Shown: positions 28,008 to 37,629, counted from the first letter of the stretch. The stretch is DNA of 64,000 nt from Corynebacterium sp. HMSC27B11 (GCF_001815985.1 NZ_KV823538.1:62001-126000), one strand, 5' to 3'. Notes: generated from the sequence alone by a model not told the origin. Program-made: numbers and translations.

Positions 28008-29293
28008 GCGGGGTGACGGTTCCCGCGGTGGAGCACGCCGCCACCGGCGAGATTCTTGAGCAGGCACGTACCTGGTCGGATGCCGGCAATCACATCTCCG
28101 AACTCGCCGCGGAGTGCCGGGGTCTGGGGATGACCGAACCGGATGTGTGGCAGGGCGCGGCGGCGGACGCGGCACACCACCGGCTGAGCACCGCGCTCAC
28201 ACAGGCGGACTCCACGGGCTGGGCAGCCGGCCTGTGCGGCACCTCGACCAGCGGCTACGCCCGGACACTGCAGATCGCTCAGGGCATCCTCAAAGCGCTG
28301 CGCTGGGTTGAGCCCATGATCCGCATCGACAGTGCTGGTGTGGCACGCACGGAGGTGCCCGCACTTCAGCCCCTGACCGGCGTGCTCACCAGTATCGCGC
28401 AGTCCGCGCTCACACTGGTGCGGGCGGTCGACGCTGCGACCGGATCCGCCGTCGATGCACTCGCCTCCCATGTCCACCCGGTACCCGTGGTCGGCTGGGG
28501 TGGGGCCGAACCAGGTGGGGCGGCCGTGATGCCCGCCCAGAGCATCAACCTGCCCTACGGCACCGCAACCGTGGTCGGCGATGTGGCCAGCGCAGATCGA
28601 GTCATCACCCTCGTCGGCGGGGTGGGGTCCCGCGGGGACGCCGCCAAAGCGAAGCAGGTGCGCTTCGCCCAGCAACTCGCCGGGGAAAAGGTCGCGGTGG
28701 TGTCCTGGAACGGCTACCACGCCCCCAGCAATCTGATCAGCGGTGCCAGTGGGGAGCTCGCCACGACGGGTGGCGCCCGGCTGCGGGCCTTCCAGGACAG
28801 CCTGCGCCGGATTAACCCCGACGCCACGCTGCACGTCAGTGGCTATAGCTACGGCTCCGTCGTCGTCGGTCAGGGCGCGGCCGACGGCCACCTCGACGCC
28901 GACCGCATCACCTTCCTCGGCAGCCCCGGCGTCCCCGTCAACCACGCCAGCGAGCTGCGGCTCAACCCCGGCGCTCGGGTCGAGGCCTACACCGAACCCG
29001 GCGACCTCATCGAAAACATCAGCTCCGCCGCCACCGTCGGGAAGCTGGCGTCCGACCCCGCCGCCGTCCTCCCGAAGAACCAGGGCATCCACGGAGCCGA
29101 TCCCACCTCCCCACTTTTCGGGGCCGATGACCTCCTGAACCCGGGCGGCAACGACGAGCGTGCTGGCATTTCTCAGCTTCTGGAGTACGGGATCGACCGA
29201 GTCGACGACGCGCGGCTCGCCCTTAGTGGAGAGACGAGTTCCCACAGCGCTTATTACAACGATCCGGCGGTGGTGGCAGCCCTCCGCGAATAG
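28004..29293 (+). CDS. DUF1023-type alpha/beta hydrolase with WXG-like N-terminus
   Basis: A 429-residue protein. Its N-terminal 130 residues are helical and include PDVWQGAAADAAHHRL near residue 45, similar to the W-x-G-x-A-A pattern of ESX (type VII) substrates. The C-terminal half is an alpha/beta hydrolase of the DUF1023 type. The nucleophile elbow is SGYSYGSVVVG (Ser near residue 285), and an acidic residue in EPGDLIENI and a final His in SSHSAYYNDP could complete the triad. No signal peptide is present. It is coupled to the upstream gene. Secretion through a type VII-like route, or a toxin role, is an untested inference. Confidence 0.75.
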   Translation: MSGVTVPAVEHAATGEILEQARTWSDAGNHISELAAECRGLGMTEPDVWQGAAADAAHHRLSTALTQADSTGWAAGLCGTSTSGYARTLQIAQGILKALRWVEPMIRIDSAGVARTEVPALQPLTGVLTSIAQSALTLVRAVDAATGSAVDALASHVHPVPVVGWGGAEPGGAAVMPAQSINLPYGTATVVGDVASADRVITLVGGVGSRGDAAKAKQVRFAQQLAGEKVAVVSWNGYHAPSNLISGASGELATTGGARLRAFQDSLRRINPDATLHVSGYSYGSVVVGQGAADGHLDADRITFLGSPGVPVNHASELRLNPGARVEAYTEPGDLIENISSAATVGKLASDPAAVLPKNQGIHGADPTSPLFGADDLLNPGGNDERAGISQLLEYGIDRVDDARLALSGETSSHSAYYNDPAVVAALRE

Positions 29294-29365
29294 GCTTCTC
29301 ACCAGGTAATACCCCCTTTTCGGTTTTATTCGCATCGGTGCTTTCTTCGCTGTAGCCTACGAAAG

Positions 29366-30895
29366 ATGAAGACTAACGCTCAGCCGTCCACCCCGGAGGT
29401 CTTGGTCGCCGACGACCCGCGCACCGTCCGGCTTGGCACCCTTGTCAGTTTGATCATTGGCAGCGCTGTGGGCGCCGGCATCTTCGCTATGCCGCAGAAC
29501 ATCGCGCTGGTGGCCTCCCCAGGCGCGGCGATGATCGGCTGGATCATCACCGGCCTCGGCATGCTCTGTGTGGCCTATGTCTTCCAGGCTCTCGCGCAGC
29601 GCAAGCCGCACCTCGACTCGGGCGTGTACAGCTACGTGCGCGCCGGGCTGGGCGATTTTATTGGTTTCGCCTCGGCCTGGGGTTATTGGCTGGGCACAAT
29701 CATCGCGCAGGTGGGGTACGCCACGCTGTTCTTCAGTTCGCTGGGCTTCTTCTTCCCGATCTTCAGTGGCGATCACCCCCTGGTTCAGTCTCTCGCGGTC
29801 TCCGCGCTGACCTGGATGATCTTCCTGGTGCTCTCGCGTGGCGTGCGCCAGGCAGCGATCATGAACGTGGTCGCCACGGTCGCGAAGATCCTGCCGATCA
29901 TCGCCTTCCTCGTGCTGGTGGCCTTCGTGGGCTTCAAGCCGGAGGTCCTCACTGCGGATTTCTGGGGCCAGGCCGCCACCTTCGGTGAGGACGGCAACCA
30001 GGTCAGCAGCCTGGCCGACCAGGTCAAGGGCATGATGCTCTTCACCGTCTGGGCGTTCATCGGTGTGGAGGGTGCGTCCACCTATTCCAAGCGGGCGCGC
30101 CACCGCAAGGACGTCTCCCTGGCCACCCTGCTGGGCTTCCTCGTTGTCTTCCTGCTGTTGGTGCTCGTCAGCTTCCTATCCTTCGGTGTGGCCAGCCGCG
30201 AGGAGCTCGCCGCGATGGGTGATAACTCGATGGCAGAGGTCCTGGAGCTCGTCGTCGGACCGTGGGGCGCGGGCCTGATCTCCATCGGCCTATGCATCAG
30301 CGTGCTGGGCGCCTACGTCTCCTGGCAGATGCTGTGCGCCGAGCCGATCATGCTGATGGCCCAGGACGGCCTGCTGCCGAAGTTCGTTGGTAAGACGAAC
30401 CCGAAGGGCGCCCCGGTCACCGCCCAGCTATTCTCCGCGGTGATCATCCAGGTGTTCATCGTGATCTTCTACCTCAACGAGTCCACCTACTCCACGATGG
30501 TGCAGCTGGCGACCTCACTCTACCTGCTACCTTACGTCTTCAGCTCGCTGTACCTGCTGTTCCTGGCCACCCGCGGCGCAGGCATCGCCCACCCAGATGC
30601 CGGCCGCCTGTTCAACCTCTCCGGCCCGGAGATCCCGAAGTCCACCAACCGGGTTCACCTGCTGCTCGGCGGGGTGGCCTTCATCTACTCGCTGTGGCTG
30701 CTCTACGCCGCCGACCTGCGCTTCGTGCTGCTGGGCACGCTGCTGGTGATGCCGGGCATGATCATCTACATCTTCACCCGGATCTCCGCGAACGAGCGGA
30801 TCTTCAATGCCTTCGAATGGCTCATCGCTGCCATTGTGACTGTTTCCTCCATCGCGGGGCTCTGGCTCATCCTCACCGGAGAGATCACGCTCTAA
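29366..30895 (+). CDS. APC-family basic amino acid/polyamine antiporter
   Basis: A 509-residue inner-membrane transporter with about twelve to thirteen membrane segments. The first helix holds LIIGSAVGAGIFAMPQNIAL, which is the APA-type signature of arginine/ornithine, lysine/cadaverine and LysI-like carriers, and a conserved FIGVEGASTYSKRARHRKDV follows in helix six. A basic amino acid is the likely substrate, but which one cannot be told from sequence. The gene ends in a terminator shared with hspR, which it meets tail to tail. The start is the ATG at 29366. Confidence 0.88.
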   Translation: MKTNAQPSTPEVLVADDPRTVRLGTLVSLIIGSAVGAGIFAMPQNIALVASPGAAMIGWIITGLGMLCVAYVFQALAQRKPHLDSGVYSYVRAGLGDFIGFASAWGYWLGTIIAQVGYATLFFSSLGFFFPIFSGDHPLVQSLAVSALTWMIFLVLSRGVRQAAIMNVVATVAKILPIIAFLVLVAFVGFKPEVLTADFWGQAATFGEDGNQVSSLADQVKGMMLFTVWAFIGVEGASTYSKRARHRKDVSLATLLGFLVVFLLLVLVSFLSFGVASREELAAMGDNSMAEVLELVVGPWGAGLISIGLCISVLGAYVSWQMLCAEPIMLMAQDGLLPKFVGKTNPKGAPVTAQLFSAVIIQVFIVIFYLNESTYSTMVQLATSLYLLPYVFSSLYLLFLATRGAGIAHPDAGRLFNLSGPEIPKSTNRVHLLLGGVAFIYSLWLLYAADLRFVLLGTLLVMPGMIIYIFTRISANERIFNAFEWLIAAIVTVSSIAGLWLILTGEITL

Positions 30896-30911
30896 ACCGC
30901 CAATAATGCGC

Positions 30912-30949
30912 TTCAGGCCCGCTGCCCCAAGCTAGGGAGCGGGCCTGAA
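30912..30949. terminator. Bidirectional hairpin between the antiporter gene and hspR
   Basis: TTCAGGCCCGCT pairs with AGCGGGCCTGAA as a perfect 12-bp outer stem. It lies between the convergent stops at 30895 and 30982 and probably ends both transcripts, although the T-tracts are weak. Confidence 0.8.
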
Positions 30950-30981
30950 TAGTCTCACAGGCAGGCTGGCTGGCCACACCG

Positions 30982-31443
30982 CTAGCGCTTGCGCCGCTGT
31001 TCCCACAGCACCACCGCGGTGGAGCGTGGCACGTGCACAATCTCGCCGCGGCTGCGCCCTCGCGATTCGCCACCACGGGCATTGGCGAGCTGCTGGCGCA
31101 GCACCGCGTTTTCCTGCTGTACGGCCTGCAGCCGTTCCTCCAGCTCGATGATGCGCTGGATGCCCGCGAGGTTCACGCCCTCCTCGTGGGAGAGCCGCTG
31201 GATCTCCAGCAGCTGGGCGATATCCTCCCGGGAGTAGCGCCGCCCGCCGCCGCGGGTCCGCTGTGGGGTGACCAACCCCATGCGGTCGTAGGTGCGCAGG
31301 GTTTGGGCGTGCATGCCGGTGATCTCGGCGGCCACGGAGATCACGAAGACCTCCTGCTCCTCCCCCTTGCTTCTGGACCCGGCAGCGCCGGACTCCGGCC
31401 CGGCCTGCTCTTTAGGCTCCTGCTTCTTGCTTGCCTCGGACAT
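30982..31443 (-). CDS. hspR: Heat-shock repressor HspR (MerR family)
   Basis: A repressor that binds HAIR operators, with DnaK as co-repressor, and controls dnaK, clpB and its own operon. The 153-residue protein has a charged, disordered N-terminus of about 32 residues, then the MerR winged helix (ISVAAEITGMHAQTLRTYDR, GLVTPQRTRGGGRRYSREDI) and a coiled coil (ELEERLQAVQQENAVLRQQL). It lies 26 bases downstream of dnaJ, as expected for the dnaJ-hspR pair, and HAIR-like sites occur upstream of clpB, dnaK and dnaJ in this window. Confidence 0.96.
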   Translation of the reverse strand: MSEASKKQEPKEQAGPESGAAGSRSKGEEQEVFVISVAAEITGMHAQTLRTYDRMGLVTPQRTRGGGRRYSREDIAQLLEIQRLSHEEGVNLAGIQRIIELEERLQAVQQENAVLRQQLANARGGESRGRSRGEIVHVPRSTAVVLWEQRRKR

Positions 31444-31469
31444 TGGCTTTCACCTCCACTTCTTCGCTC

Positions 31470-32678
31470 TTAGTCCCGACCGGCCCAATTGGCGCGAGGG
31501 TCGAAGCCGGAACGCTTCTCCTCCTCGGCGTAGCTGCGCAGGGCGCTCATCGCGCCTTCGTCGAGCTTGCTCGGGATCTCGACCTTCACGGTGACCAGCA
31601 GGTCGCCGCTGTTGCCGTTGCGCTTGTGGACGCCGCGTCCCCGCACCCGGAGGGTCGTGCCGTCCGCGGTACCCTGTGGGATGCGCACGCGCACCTTCGA
31701 GTCCAGGGTCGGGACGGTGACCGCCCCACCGAGGACGAGTTCGGTGTAGCTGACCGGGACGGTGAGCTGCAGGTCGTCGCCGCTGCGGGTGAAGACCTTG
31801 TCCGGCTTAACGTGGACGGTGACGAAGAGGTCGCCGGAGGGCTTGCCGCGTTCGCCTGCGGCACCCTGCCCTGCCAGGCGGACCTTCTGCCCGTCGACCA
31901 CGCCGGCCGGGACGCGGACGGTGATGGTGCGGGGACGGTGCTGCTGGCCGGTGCCGGAGCAGTCCGGGCACGGATCCTCGATGCGGGTGCCGGTGCCGGA
32001 GCAGTCCGGGCACGGCCGGGAGAAGCCGAAGGCGCCCCGGTCCTCGGAGACCAGTCCGTTGCCGCTACAGGTCCCGCAGGTGCGCGGGCTGGTGCCGGGC
32101 TTCGCGCCGGAGCCGTGGCAGTTGGTGCAGGGGGCCGCGCTGGTGAGCCGGATGGGCACGGTCACGCCCTTGGTGGCTTCCCGGAATTCGAGGGTGATCT
32201 CGGTTTCTACGTCCGCGCCCCGGCTGCGCTTGCGTTGGCGCCGTCCGCCACCGCCGCTGAAGCCGCTAAAGCCGCTGCCTCCGCTACTTGCACCGCCGAA
32301 GACGTCGCCGAAGATGTCCGAGATATTGAATTCCTCGCCCATCCCGGTGCCACCGCTAAAGCCGCCGAATCGGCCGCCAGCACCGCCGCCGAAGCCGCTA
32401 AAGCCACCTGGGGCACCACTAAAGCCGCCACCCATGCCGCCGGAGGCGACCATGGACTTCAGCTCGTCGTATTCCTTGCGCTTCTCCTTATCACCCACGA
32501 CGGAGTAGGCCTCGGAAGCAGCCTTAAAGCGGTTCTCGGCCGCGGTATCCCCGGGGTGCTTATCCGGGTGATTGTCCCGCGCGATCTTGCGGTAGGCCTT
32601 CTTAATCTCCTCAGCGCTGGCGCTGTCGCTCACACCGAGGTCTTTGTAATAATCCTTGTCTATCCATTCACGGTTCAT
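31470..32678 (-). CDS. dnaJ: Chaperone protein DnaJ
   Basis: The J-domain co-chaperone of DnaK, 402 residues. The J domain (residues 8-75) has the HPD tripeptide in [12 protein letters not shown] Gly/Phe-rich linker follows, then four zinc-binding CxxCxGxG repeats ([16 protein letters not shown] and two copies of CPDCSGTG) and the substrate-binding C-terminal domains. It is followed by hspR. Unlike the usual order, it is not directly downstream of grpE: about 2.4 kb with two opposite-strand genes intervene, so it needs its own promoter. Confidence 0.97.
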   Translation of the reverse strand: MNREWIDKDYYKDLGVSDSASAEEIKKAYRKIARDNHPDKHPGDTAAENRFKAASEAYSVVGDKEKRKEYDELKSMVASGGMGGGFSGAPGGFSGFGGGAGGRFGGFSGGTGMGEEFNISDIFGDVFGGASSGGSGFSGFSGGGGRRQRKRSRGADVETEITLEFREATKGVTVPIRLTSAAPCTNCHGSGAKPGTSPRTCGTCSGNGLVSEDRGAFGFSRPCPDCSGTGTRIEDPCPDCSGTGQQHRPRTITVRVPAGVVDGQKVRLAGQGAAGERGKPSGDLFVTVHVKPDKVFTRSGDDLQLTVPVSYTELVLGGAVTVPTLDSKVRVRIPQGTADGTTLRVRGRGVHKRNGNSGDLLVTVKVEIPSKLDEGAMSALRSYAEEEKRSGFDPRANWAGRD

Positions 32679-32776
32679 TGTCTTCTGCCTTCGCTCTCAT
32701 CTGCTGTTTTTCTAAATTTTTTGCGCTATTGCGCGCTGCCGTTCGGCGCTGCTCAGGGCACGCCCCGCAACTCAAC

Positions 32777-32797
32777 CTTGAGTCTACCGCGCTGAAC
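32777..32797 (-). promoter_or_regulatory. HAIR-like site upstream of dnaJ-hspR
   Basis: One half-site is perfect (CTTGAGT) and the other, after seven bases, is GCTGAAC, which keeps four of seven consensus positions. An adjoining ACTCAA forms an extra inverted arm (ACTCAAC-CTTGAGT). It is about 100 bases upstream of dnaJ, and autoregulation by HspR is the natural reading. Confidence 0.6.
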
Positions 32798-32884
32798 TTT
32801 GCGCTTCCATTCTGCCTTAACGCTTCTGCGGGCAAAGTATTCCTTCTTCTGGGGTTTTCCGCCCGAACGGTTAGGCTGGAGGCT

Positions 32885-33841
32885 ATGACCTCTCGGAAGC
32901 CCAATTGGTTTGAACGGCTCTTCGGCCAACCCACCGCCGCCAGCGGTGCGGAAAGCGCCCCGGTCCAGCAGCCCGACGCTGCTGCTTTTCCGGACGCCGC
33001 GAGCCCGAACGGCGAGGCGGACGGCTCCCCCGCGGCACCGCAGGACGTCACCCCGCAGGCCCCCACCGAGGTCCCGGTCTCCCAGATGCGCGATGCGGAT
33101 TTTTATGCCGCGATGCGCGTGCGCCTGGCGCCGGTAAAGAAGGAGCTGGGTGTGGCGCCGAAGGGCTCCTTCCAGTTCGATAAGGACTCCCCCGTCCGCC
33201 CCTACGCCGATGACCTCATCGTGCGCCTCTGCCTGGACCGCCCCAGCGGGATTCGAGCGCTCACGGAGCGCGACCTCGACGACCGCGGCCTGGTGGAGCA
33301 CCTCTACCGGATGGGATACCGCAACTTGTGGCAGGACCTCATCGAGTCCGACCTGCGTTTCCGGGAGGTGCGCTCGGATTCGGGCGTTCTGCCCCACGAT
33401 GGCGAGCAGGACCCGGAGATGGTGTGGTCCATCGAGTCCAGCTCCTATTACGCCGGCTCTTCCCCGCTGTTCTTGGAGGAGCTTTTCGCCCGTCATCGCC
33501 CCGATGTGGACTTGAGCTCGGGCATCATTTTCGCCAGCCCGCACCGCCACCTGACCCTGGCGCGCGAGGTCACCAATGGCAACGACCTCATGGGTTCGAT
33601 TGGGCTGATGGCAACGATGGCGGCGGAGCAATACAGCTCGCAGCCAGGCCAGATCAGCCCACGGCTGCACCTGCTGCACATGGGTGAGGTCACCACGTTC
33701 ACGGACGTCGTGTGGGGCGATAAGGATCGCCAGGTGGAGATCCAGGTCAAGCCCACCCCGTACCTGATGGGACGCATCAGCGATGGCCTGGACGGCGATG
33801 GTGGCTTCGGCGGCTTCGAGAACCCGGGTGGACCGCGCTAG
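32885..33841 (+). CDS. Hypothetical cytoplasmic protein inserted in the heat-shock cluster
   Basis: I do not recognise the family. The 318-residue protein has a short aromatic N-terminus (KPNWFERLFGQP), an Ala/Pro/Glu-rich linker to about residue 70, then a globular region with FYAAMRVRLAPVKKELG, PYADDLIVRLCLDRPSGIRALTERDLDD and a tail ending in Gly-rich sequence. There is no signal peptide or membrane helix. It runs opposite to dnaJ and grpE and separates them. Base composition looks like its neighbours, so it may be long established. A GGAGG site lies very close to the ATG at 32885, so the start is tentative. Confidence 0.65.
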   Translation: MTSRKPNWFERLFGQPTAASGAESAPVQQPDAAAFPDAASPNGEADGSPAAPQDVTPQAPTEVPVSQMRDADFYAAMRVRLAPVKKELGVAPKGSFQFDKDSPVRPYADDLIVRLCLDRPSGIRALTERDLDDRGLVEHLYRMGYRNLWQDLIESDLRFREVRSDSGVLPHDGEQDPEMVWSIESSSYYAGSSPLFLEELFARHRPDVDLSSGIIFASPHRHLTLAREVTNGNDLMGSIGLMATMAAEQYSSQPGQISPRLHLLHMGEVTTFTDVVWGDKDRQVEIQVKPTPYLMGRISDGLDGDGGFGGFENPGGPR

Positions 33842-34229
33842 CACCAACCCCACCTTCAGCTCCGCTCGGTTTAGCGCTGCCACGTTCGCATAGCGCCTCG
33901 CCCCCGGCTTACGACCCAGGGACCGCACCGACCCGGAGTAGCAAGAAGCCCCAGCACCTGAACTAGCCCCCGAAAGTTGGACTGGTTTAATCCTAGGCCG
34001 TGAGGGGTTCAAGGGTCAGCTCCCAAGCCAACCAGCCTTACCCCCGCATTCGGGGCTAGCACTGCTCAGATATGTTCCACCCCATGAAGATCTAAGTGCC
34101 AGACATTCTACGAGACACCCCCTAACAGGGGCGTTTTTGCATCTAGAGCCACTGTTTACCCACCCCTTCGCTAAGGTGTATCTAAGTTTTCACTCCGAAA
34201 TAAATTCGGTTTTCCCTCAAGGAGCAAGG
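33842..34229. other. Intergenic region without a recognised gene
   Basis: This 388-base gap holds the terminator-like half-arm at 33941-33958, the IS3-like end at 33959-33992 and a weak GGGG/CCCC hairpin with GTTTTT at 34118-34137. I see no convincing coding frame in it. Confidence 0.6.
33959..33992. mobile_element. Possible IS3-family terminal inverted-repeat remnant
   Basis: TGAACTAGCCCCCGAAAGTT followed by GGACTGGTTTAATC has the look of an IS3-group end (TGAACTG-CCCC-GAAAGTTGGACT type). No transposase gene is present. It begins exactly where a terminator-like half-arm (33941-33958, AAGAAGCCCCAGCACC) stops, as if an element had inserted in the hairpin loop. Confidence 0.4.
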
Positions 34230-34841
34230 TTGAAGAAAGCCCTCATCGCCACCACGGCAGCTCTCGCCGTGGGACTCTCGAGTGTTGCTGGCATCCCGGA
34301 AGCTGTAGCCCAGGATAAGCCTGCAATTTCCGATCTCTATGACCCGATAAGCCCATACACTTATCACAATGTTGGCTTGACTTTCAGCAAAGCCTATATC
34401 CCTCTCAAGCTAAGTACGTTTAAGCATCTCGATCCAGAACTAGTAAGACACGTACGGTTTGAGAGCCTCACTCCCGAAGTTGAAGGCCTAAAGTGGAAGC
34501 CGATTCAGCAAGATATTTTCGGCAACTACTACACGGAGCTTTCACTTGAGTCACGGTATGGCTACCCGAGGGATTTCAAGGCCGATTATCAGCTGAGGGT
34601 TACTTATGTCGATGGGAGCTTCGACCTGATTGATGGCAAAATGACGATCTATACAGGTAGACTCGCAAATCTGAAGGATCCGAACGAGAGCCCCACTGAA
34701 CCATCCCCCACTGAACCATCTACGTTCGGAGACATCATCGCTGGCATCATTGGAGCCTTAGTCACTTTCGGGGTACTTGGAGGGGTCGCCGCTTTCCTCC
34801 TGGGGCTCATTCCAGGTGTCAAGCCTCCATTCCAGAGGTAA
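34230..34841 (+). CDS. Secreted or cell-surface protein with possible Rib-like domain
   Basis: A 203-residue exported protein of unknown function. I chose the TTG at 34230 because AAGGAG lies at normal distance and it opens a clean signal peptide (LKKALIATTAALAVGLSS, cleavage likely near AVAQD). The mature part has a beta-rich segment ending in RVTYVDGSFDLIDGKMTIY, which resembles the closing strand of Rib/alpha surface domains. A Pro/Thr/Glu-Ser linker follows, then a C-terminal membrane helix (IIAGIIGALVTFGVLGGVAAFLL). No LPXTG motif is present. Its GC content is visibly lower than that of its neighbours, so it may have been acquired. Confidence 0.65.
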   Translation: MKKALIATTAALAVGLSSVAGIPEAVAQDKPAISDLYDPISPYTYHNVGLTFSKAYIPLKLSTFKHLDPELVRHVRFESLTPEVEGLKWKPIQQDIFGNYYTELSLESRYGYPRDFKADYQLRVTYVDGSFDLIDGKMTIYTGRLANLKDPNESPTEPSPTEPSTFGDIIAGIIGALVTFGVLGGVAAFLLGLIPGVKPPFQR

Positions 34842-34893
34842 TTCAGGAAAATTTGCCCCGACACCCAAAGGCTGCTTGCCCTCCTTGGGGCAA

Positions 34894-34931
34894 CAAGAAA
34901 CCCCAGCACCGTGCGGTGCTGGGGTTTCTTG
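34894..34931. terminator. Perfect palindromic terminator between the surface protein and grpE
   Basis: CAAGAAACCCCAGCACCG pairs with its complement around the centre near 34912, giving a stem of about 17 bp that ends in TTTCTT on the plus strand. It lies between the convergent gene at 34841 and grpE and probably ends both. A degenerate half copy lies at 33941-33958. Confidence 0.85.
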
Positions 34932-35032
34932 TGTCTATCTAGCGGTCACGCCGTCGCCCCGGGGGCTAAGTCCCAGAGCCAGCTCCGCTGGCCGGTGCGC
35001 CGACCTGCCCGGTTCGGCACTACTTTGCGCCG

Positions 35033-35695
35033 CTACTGCGGATCCGCGATAACAACCATCGCGTGGCGGAGCACTCGCTCCCCCATGCGGTAACCCTTGC
35101 GGAGCACAGTACCGACAGCCTTCTCGTCGCCAGAGGACATGTCCTGCACGGCCTCGTGAAGCTCCGGATCGAAGGCATCGCCCTCGGCGCCGAAGACCTC
35201 CACCTTAGCCCCGCGCAGAACCGTGTTCAGCTTGTCGGACATCGCCTTGAGCGGCCCGGTCAGGTCGCCGTGCTCGGCGGCCAGATCCAGGTCGTCCAGG
35301 ATCGGCAGGAGGTCCGTGGCCAGGCTGGCCTTGGCTGCCTCCACTGCTGCCACCCGGTCGCGCTCAGCGCGGCGACGGTAGTTGGCGTACTCGGCGGTGA
35401 CCCGCTTCAGATCCTCGGTGAGCTCGGCCAGCTCGGCCTCAGCCGGGCTAGCCGCCGCCTCCGGGTCCACCGAAGGGTCAACCGTGTCGTCGCCGTCGGC
35501 CAGGTCGGCCGCAGCGTCGTCGGCTGCCGCCTCGGCGGCGTCGCGCTGGGCGTCCTCCTGGGCCTTCACGGCCGCTTCGGGGGACTCGCCCGGCGCCTCG
35601 CCGGCATTGTCGACGGCCGCATCCGCCTCTGGGTCAGTGACCGCCGGATCACCTGGGTTATCCGGCATCTCGCCGGAGGTGTGTGCGTTCGTCAT
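35033..35695 (-). CDS. grpE: Nucleotide exchange factor GrpE
   Basis: Opens DnaK to release ADP. The 220-residue protein has a long acidic Ala/Asp-rich N-terminus (about residues 1-75), a coiled coil ([22 protein letters not shown]) and the C-terminal beta domain with HEAVQDMSS and [20 protein letters not shown], the family's characteristic ending. Its ATG overlaps the dnaK stop by one base (TAATG), so the pair is translationally coupled. Confidence 0.96.
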   Translation of the reverse strand: MTNAHTSGEMPDNPGDPAVTDPEADAAVDNAGEAPGESPEAAVKAQEDAQRDAAEAAADDAAADLADGDDTVDPSVDPEAAASPAEAELAELTEDLKRVTAEYANYRRRAERDRVAAVEAAKASLATDLLPILDDLDLAAEHGDLTGPLKAMSDKLNTVLRGAKVEVFGAEGDAFDPELHEAVQDMSSGDEKAVGTVLRKGYRMGERVLRHAMVVIADPQ

Positions 35696-37548
35696 TACTT
35701 CTTCTCATCCTCGCTGTCGTCCTCGTCGACAACCTCAGCGTCGACGACGTTCGGATCCTCGGAGCCTGCGTCCTCAGCGTCGCCTGCCTCGCCGGCCTGG
35801 GCTGCCTCGGACTCGTAGATGGCCTTGCCCATCTCCTGGGACTCCGCGGAGAGCTTCTCCATGGCGTCCTTGATGGCCTCGATGTCCTCACCCTTCAGGG
35901 CCTCGTCGACAGCCTTGGCCGCCTCCTCGACCTTATTCTGGATGTCCTCGGAGACCTTGTCCTTGTTGTCCTCGACGAACTTGCGGGTCTGGTAGACGGT
36001 GGACTCTGCGGAGTTGCGGACCTCCTGCTCCTCGCGGCGCTTCTTGTCCTCCTCAGCGTGAGCCTCGGCGTCCTTGATCATCTGGTCGATCTCGTCCTGG
36101 GAGAGGCCGGAGCCGTCCTGGATCTTGATCGTGTTCTCCTTGCCGGTGCCCTTGTCCTTCGCGGTGACGTGCACGATGCCGTTGGCGTCGATGTCGAAAG
36201 TCACCTCGATCTGCGGGACCCCGCGCGGTGCCGGAGCGATACCACCGAGCTCGAAGGAACCGAGCAGCTTGTTGTGCTGCGCCATCTCGCGCTCACCCTG
36301 GAAGACCTGGATCTGCACGGAAGGCTGGTTGTCCTCAGCCGTGGTGAAGGTCTCGGAACGCTTCGTCGGGATGGTGGTGTTGCGCTCGATGAGCTTGGTC
36401 ATCACGCCACCCTTGGTCTCGATACCGAGGGACAGCGGGGTGACGTCGAGCAGGAGGACGTCCTTAACCTCACCGCGCAGAACACCAGCCTGCAGCGCCG
36501 CACCGACAGCGACAACCTCGTCCGGATTCACGCCCTTGTTCGGCTCCTTGCCGCCGGTCAGCTCCTTGACCAGGTCGGTCACGGCTGGCATGCGGGTGGA
36601 ACCACCGACCAGGACGACGTGCTCGATCTCGTTGATATCGACGTCAGCGTCCTTGAGGACGGCCTGGAAAGGCTTCTTGGTGCGGTCCAGCAGGTCCTGG
36701 GTGATGCGCTGGAACTCAGTGCGGGTCAGCGTCTCGTCCAGGAACAGCGGGTTCTTGTCGCCGTCGACGGTGATGTACGGCAGGTTGATGCTTGCCTGCT
36801 GGGAGCTGGAGAGCTCGATCTTCGCCTTCTCAGCAGCCTCGCGGAGGCGCTGCAGGGCCATCTTGTCCTTGGTCAGGTCGATGCCGTTGGCGGACTTGAA
36901 CTTCTCGACCAACCAATCGACGATCGCCTGATCCCAGTCGTCACCGCCGAGCTTGTTGTCACCGGAGGTTGCACGGACCTCGACGACACCGTCGCCGATC
37001 TCCAGGAGGGAGACGTCGAAGGTACCGCCACCGAGGTCGAAGACCAGGATGGTCTGTTCCTTGTCGCCCTTCTCCAGGCCGTATGCCAGCGCTGCGGCGG
37101 TCGGCTCGTTGACGATGCGCAGGACGTTCAGGCCTGCGATCTGGCCGGCATCCTTGGTTGCCTGGCGCTGGGAGTCGTTGAAGTAAGCCGGCACGGTGAT
37201 GACCGCGTCGGTGACATCCTCGCCCAGGTAGGACTCGGCGTCGCGCTTCAGCTTCATCAGCGTGCGTGCGGAGATCTCCTGTGCGGTGTACTTCTTGTCG
37301 TCGATTTCGACGTTCCAGCTGTCATCGCCGATGTGGCGCTTGACGGAGCTGATGGTGCGGTCAACGTTGGTGACCGCCTGGTTCTTTGCGGACTGACCGA
37401 CCAGAACCTCGCCGTTCTTAGCGAAGGCTACGACGGAAGGCGTGGTGCGTGCGCCCTCGGAGTTGGCGATAACGGTTGCTTCGCCGCCCTCGAGCACCGA
37501 CACCACAGAGTTCGTGGTTCCCAGGTCAATACCTACTGCGCGTCCCAT
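35695..37548 (-). CDS. dnaK: Chaperone protein DnaK (Hsp70)
   Basis: The central ATP-driven chaperone, 617 residues. Its N-terminus [20 protein letters not shown] holds the first phosphate loop. [19 protein letters not shown] is the second, and [19 protein letters not shown] the third. The substrate domain and lid follow, with an acidic EDxED tail at the end. It heads dnaK-grpE, and a HAIR-like site lies about 60 bases upstream, consistent with HspR control. Confidence 0.98.
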   Translation of the reverse strand: MGRAVGIDLGTTNSVVSVLEGGEATVIANSEGARTTPSVVAFAKNGEVLVGQSAKNQAVTNVDRTISSVKRHIGDDSWNVEIDDKKYTAQEISARTLMKLKRDAESYLGEDVTDAVITVPAYFNDSQRQATKDAGQIAGLNVLRIVNEPTAAALAYGLEKGDKEQTILVFDLGGGTFDVSLLEIGDGVVEVRATSGDNKLGGDDWDQAIVDWLVEKFKSANGIDLTKDKMALQRLREAAEKAKIELSSSQQASINLPYITVDGDKNPLFLDETLTRTEFQRITQDLLDRTKKPFQAVLKDADVDINEIEHVVLVGGSTRMPAVTDLVKELTGGKEPNKGVNPDEVVAVGAALQAGVLRGEVKDVLLLDVTPLSLGIETKGGVMTKLIERNTTIPTKRSETFTTAEDNQPSVQIQVFQGEREMAQHNKLLGSFELGGIAPAPRGVPQIEVTFDIDANGIVHVTAKDKGTGKENTIKIQDGSGLSQDEIDQMIKDAEAHAEEDKKRREEQEVRNSAESTVYQTRKFVEDNKDKVSEDIQNKVEEAAKAVDEALKGEDIEAIKDAMEKLSAESQEMGKAIYESEAAQAGEAGDAEDAGSEDPNVVDAEVVDEDDSEDEKK

Positions 37549-37608
37549 TGTCTTTTCTCCTTTTTGTTGTGGGTTTTATGTGCTGGCCCTTGCGAGCCTC
37601 TCACTAAG

Positions 37609-37629
37609 CCTTAGCGCCCTAGACTCAAG
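37609..37629 (-). promoter_or_regulatory. HAIR-like site upstream of dnaK
   Basis: On the minus strand CTTGAGT is perfect and the second half, after seven bases, is GCTAAGG, keeping four of seven consensus positions. This is the same perfect-plus-degenerate layout as at dnaJ. Confidence 0.6.

Noticed and set aside
35683-37614. A 643-codon open frame antisense to dnaK
   Set aside because: Known artefact of dnaK codon use; there is no ribosome site and no recognisable domain.
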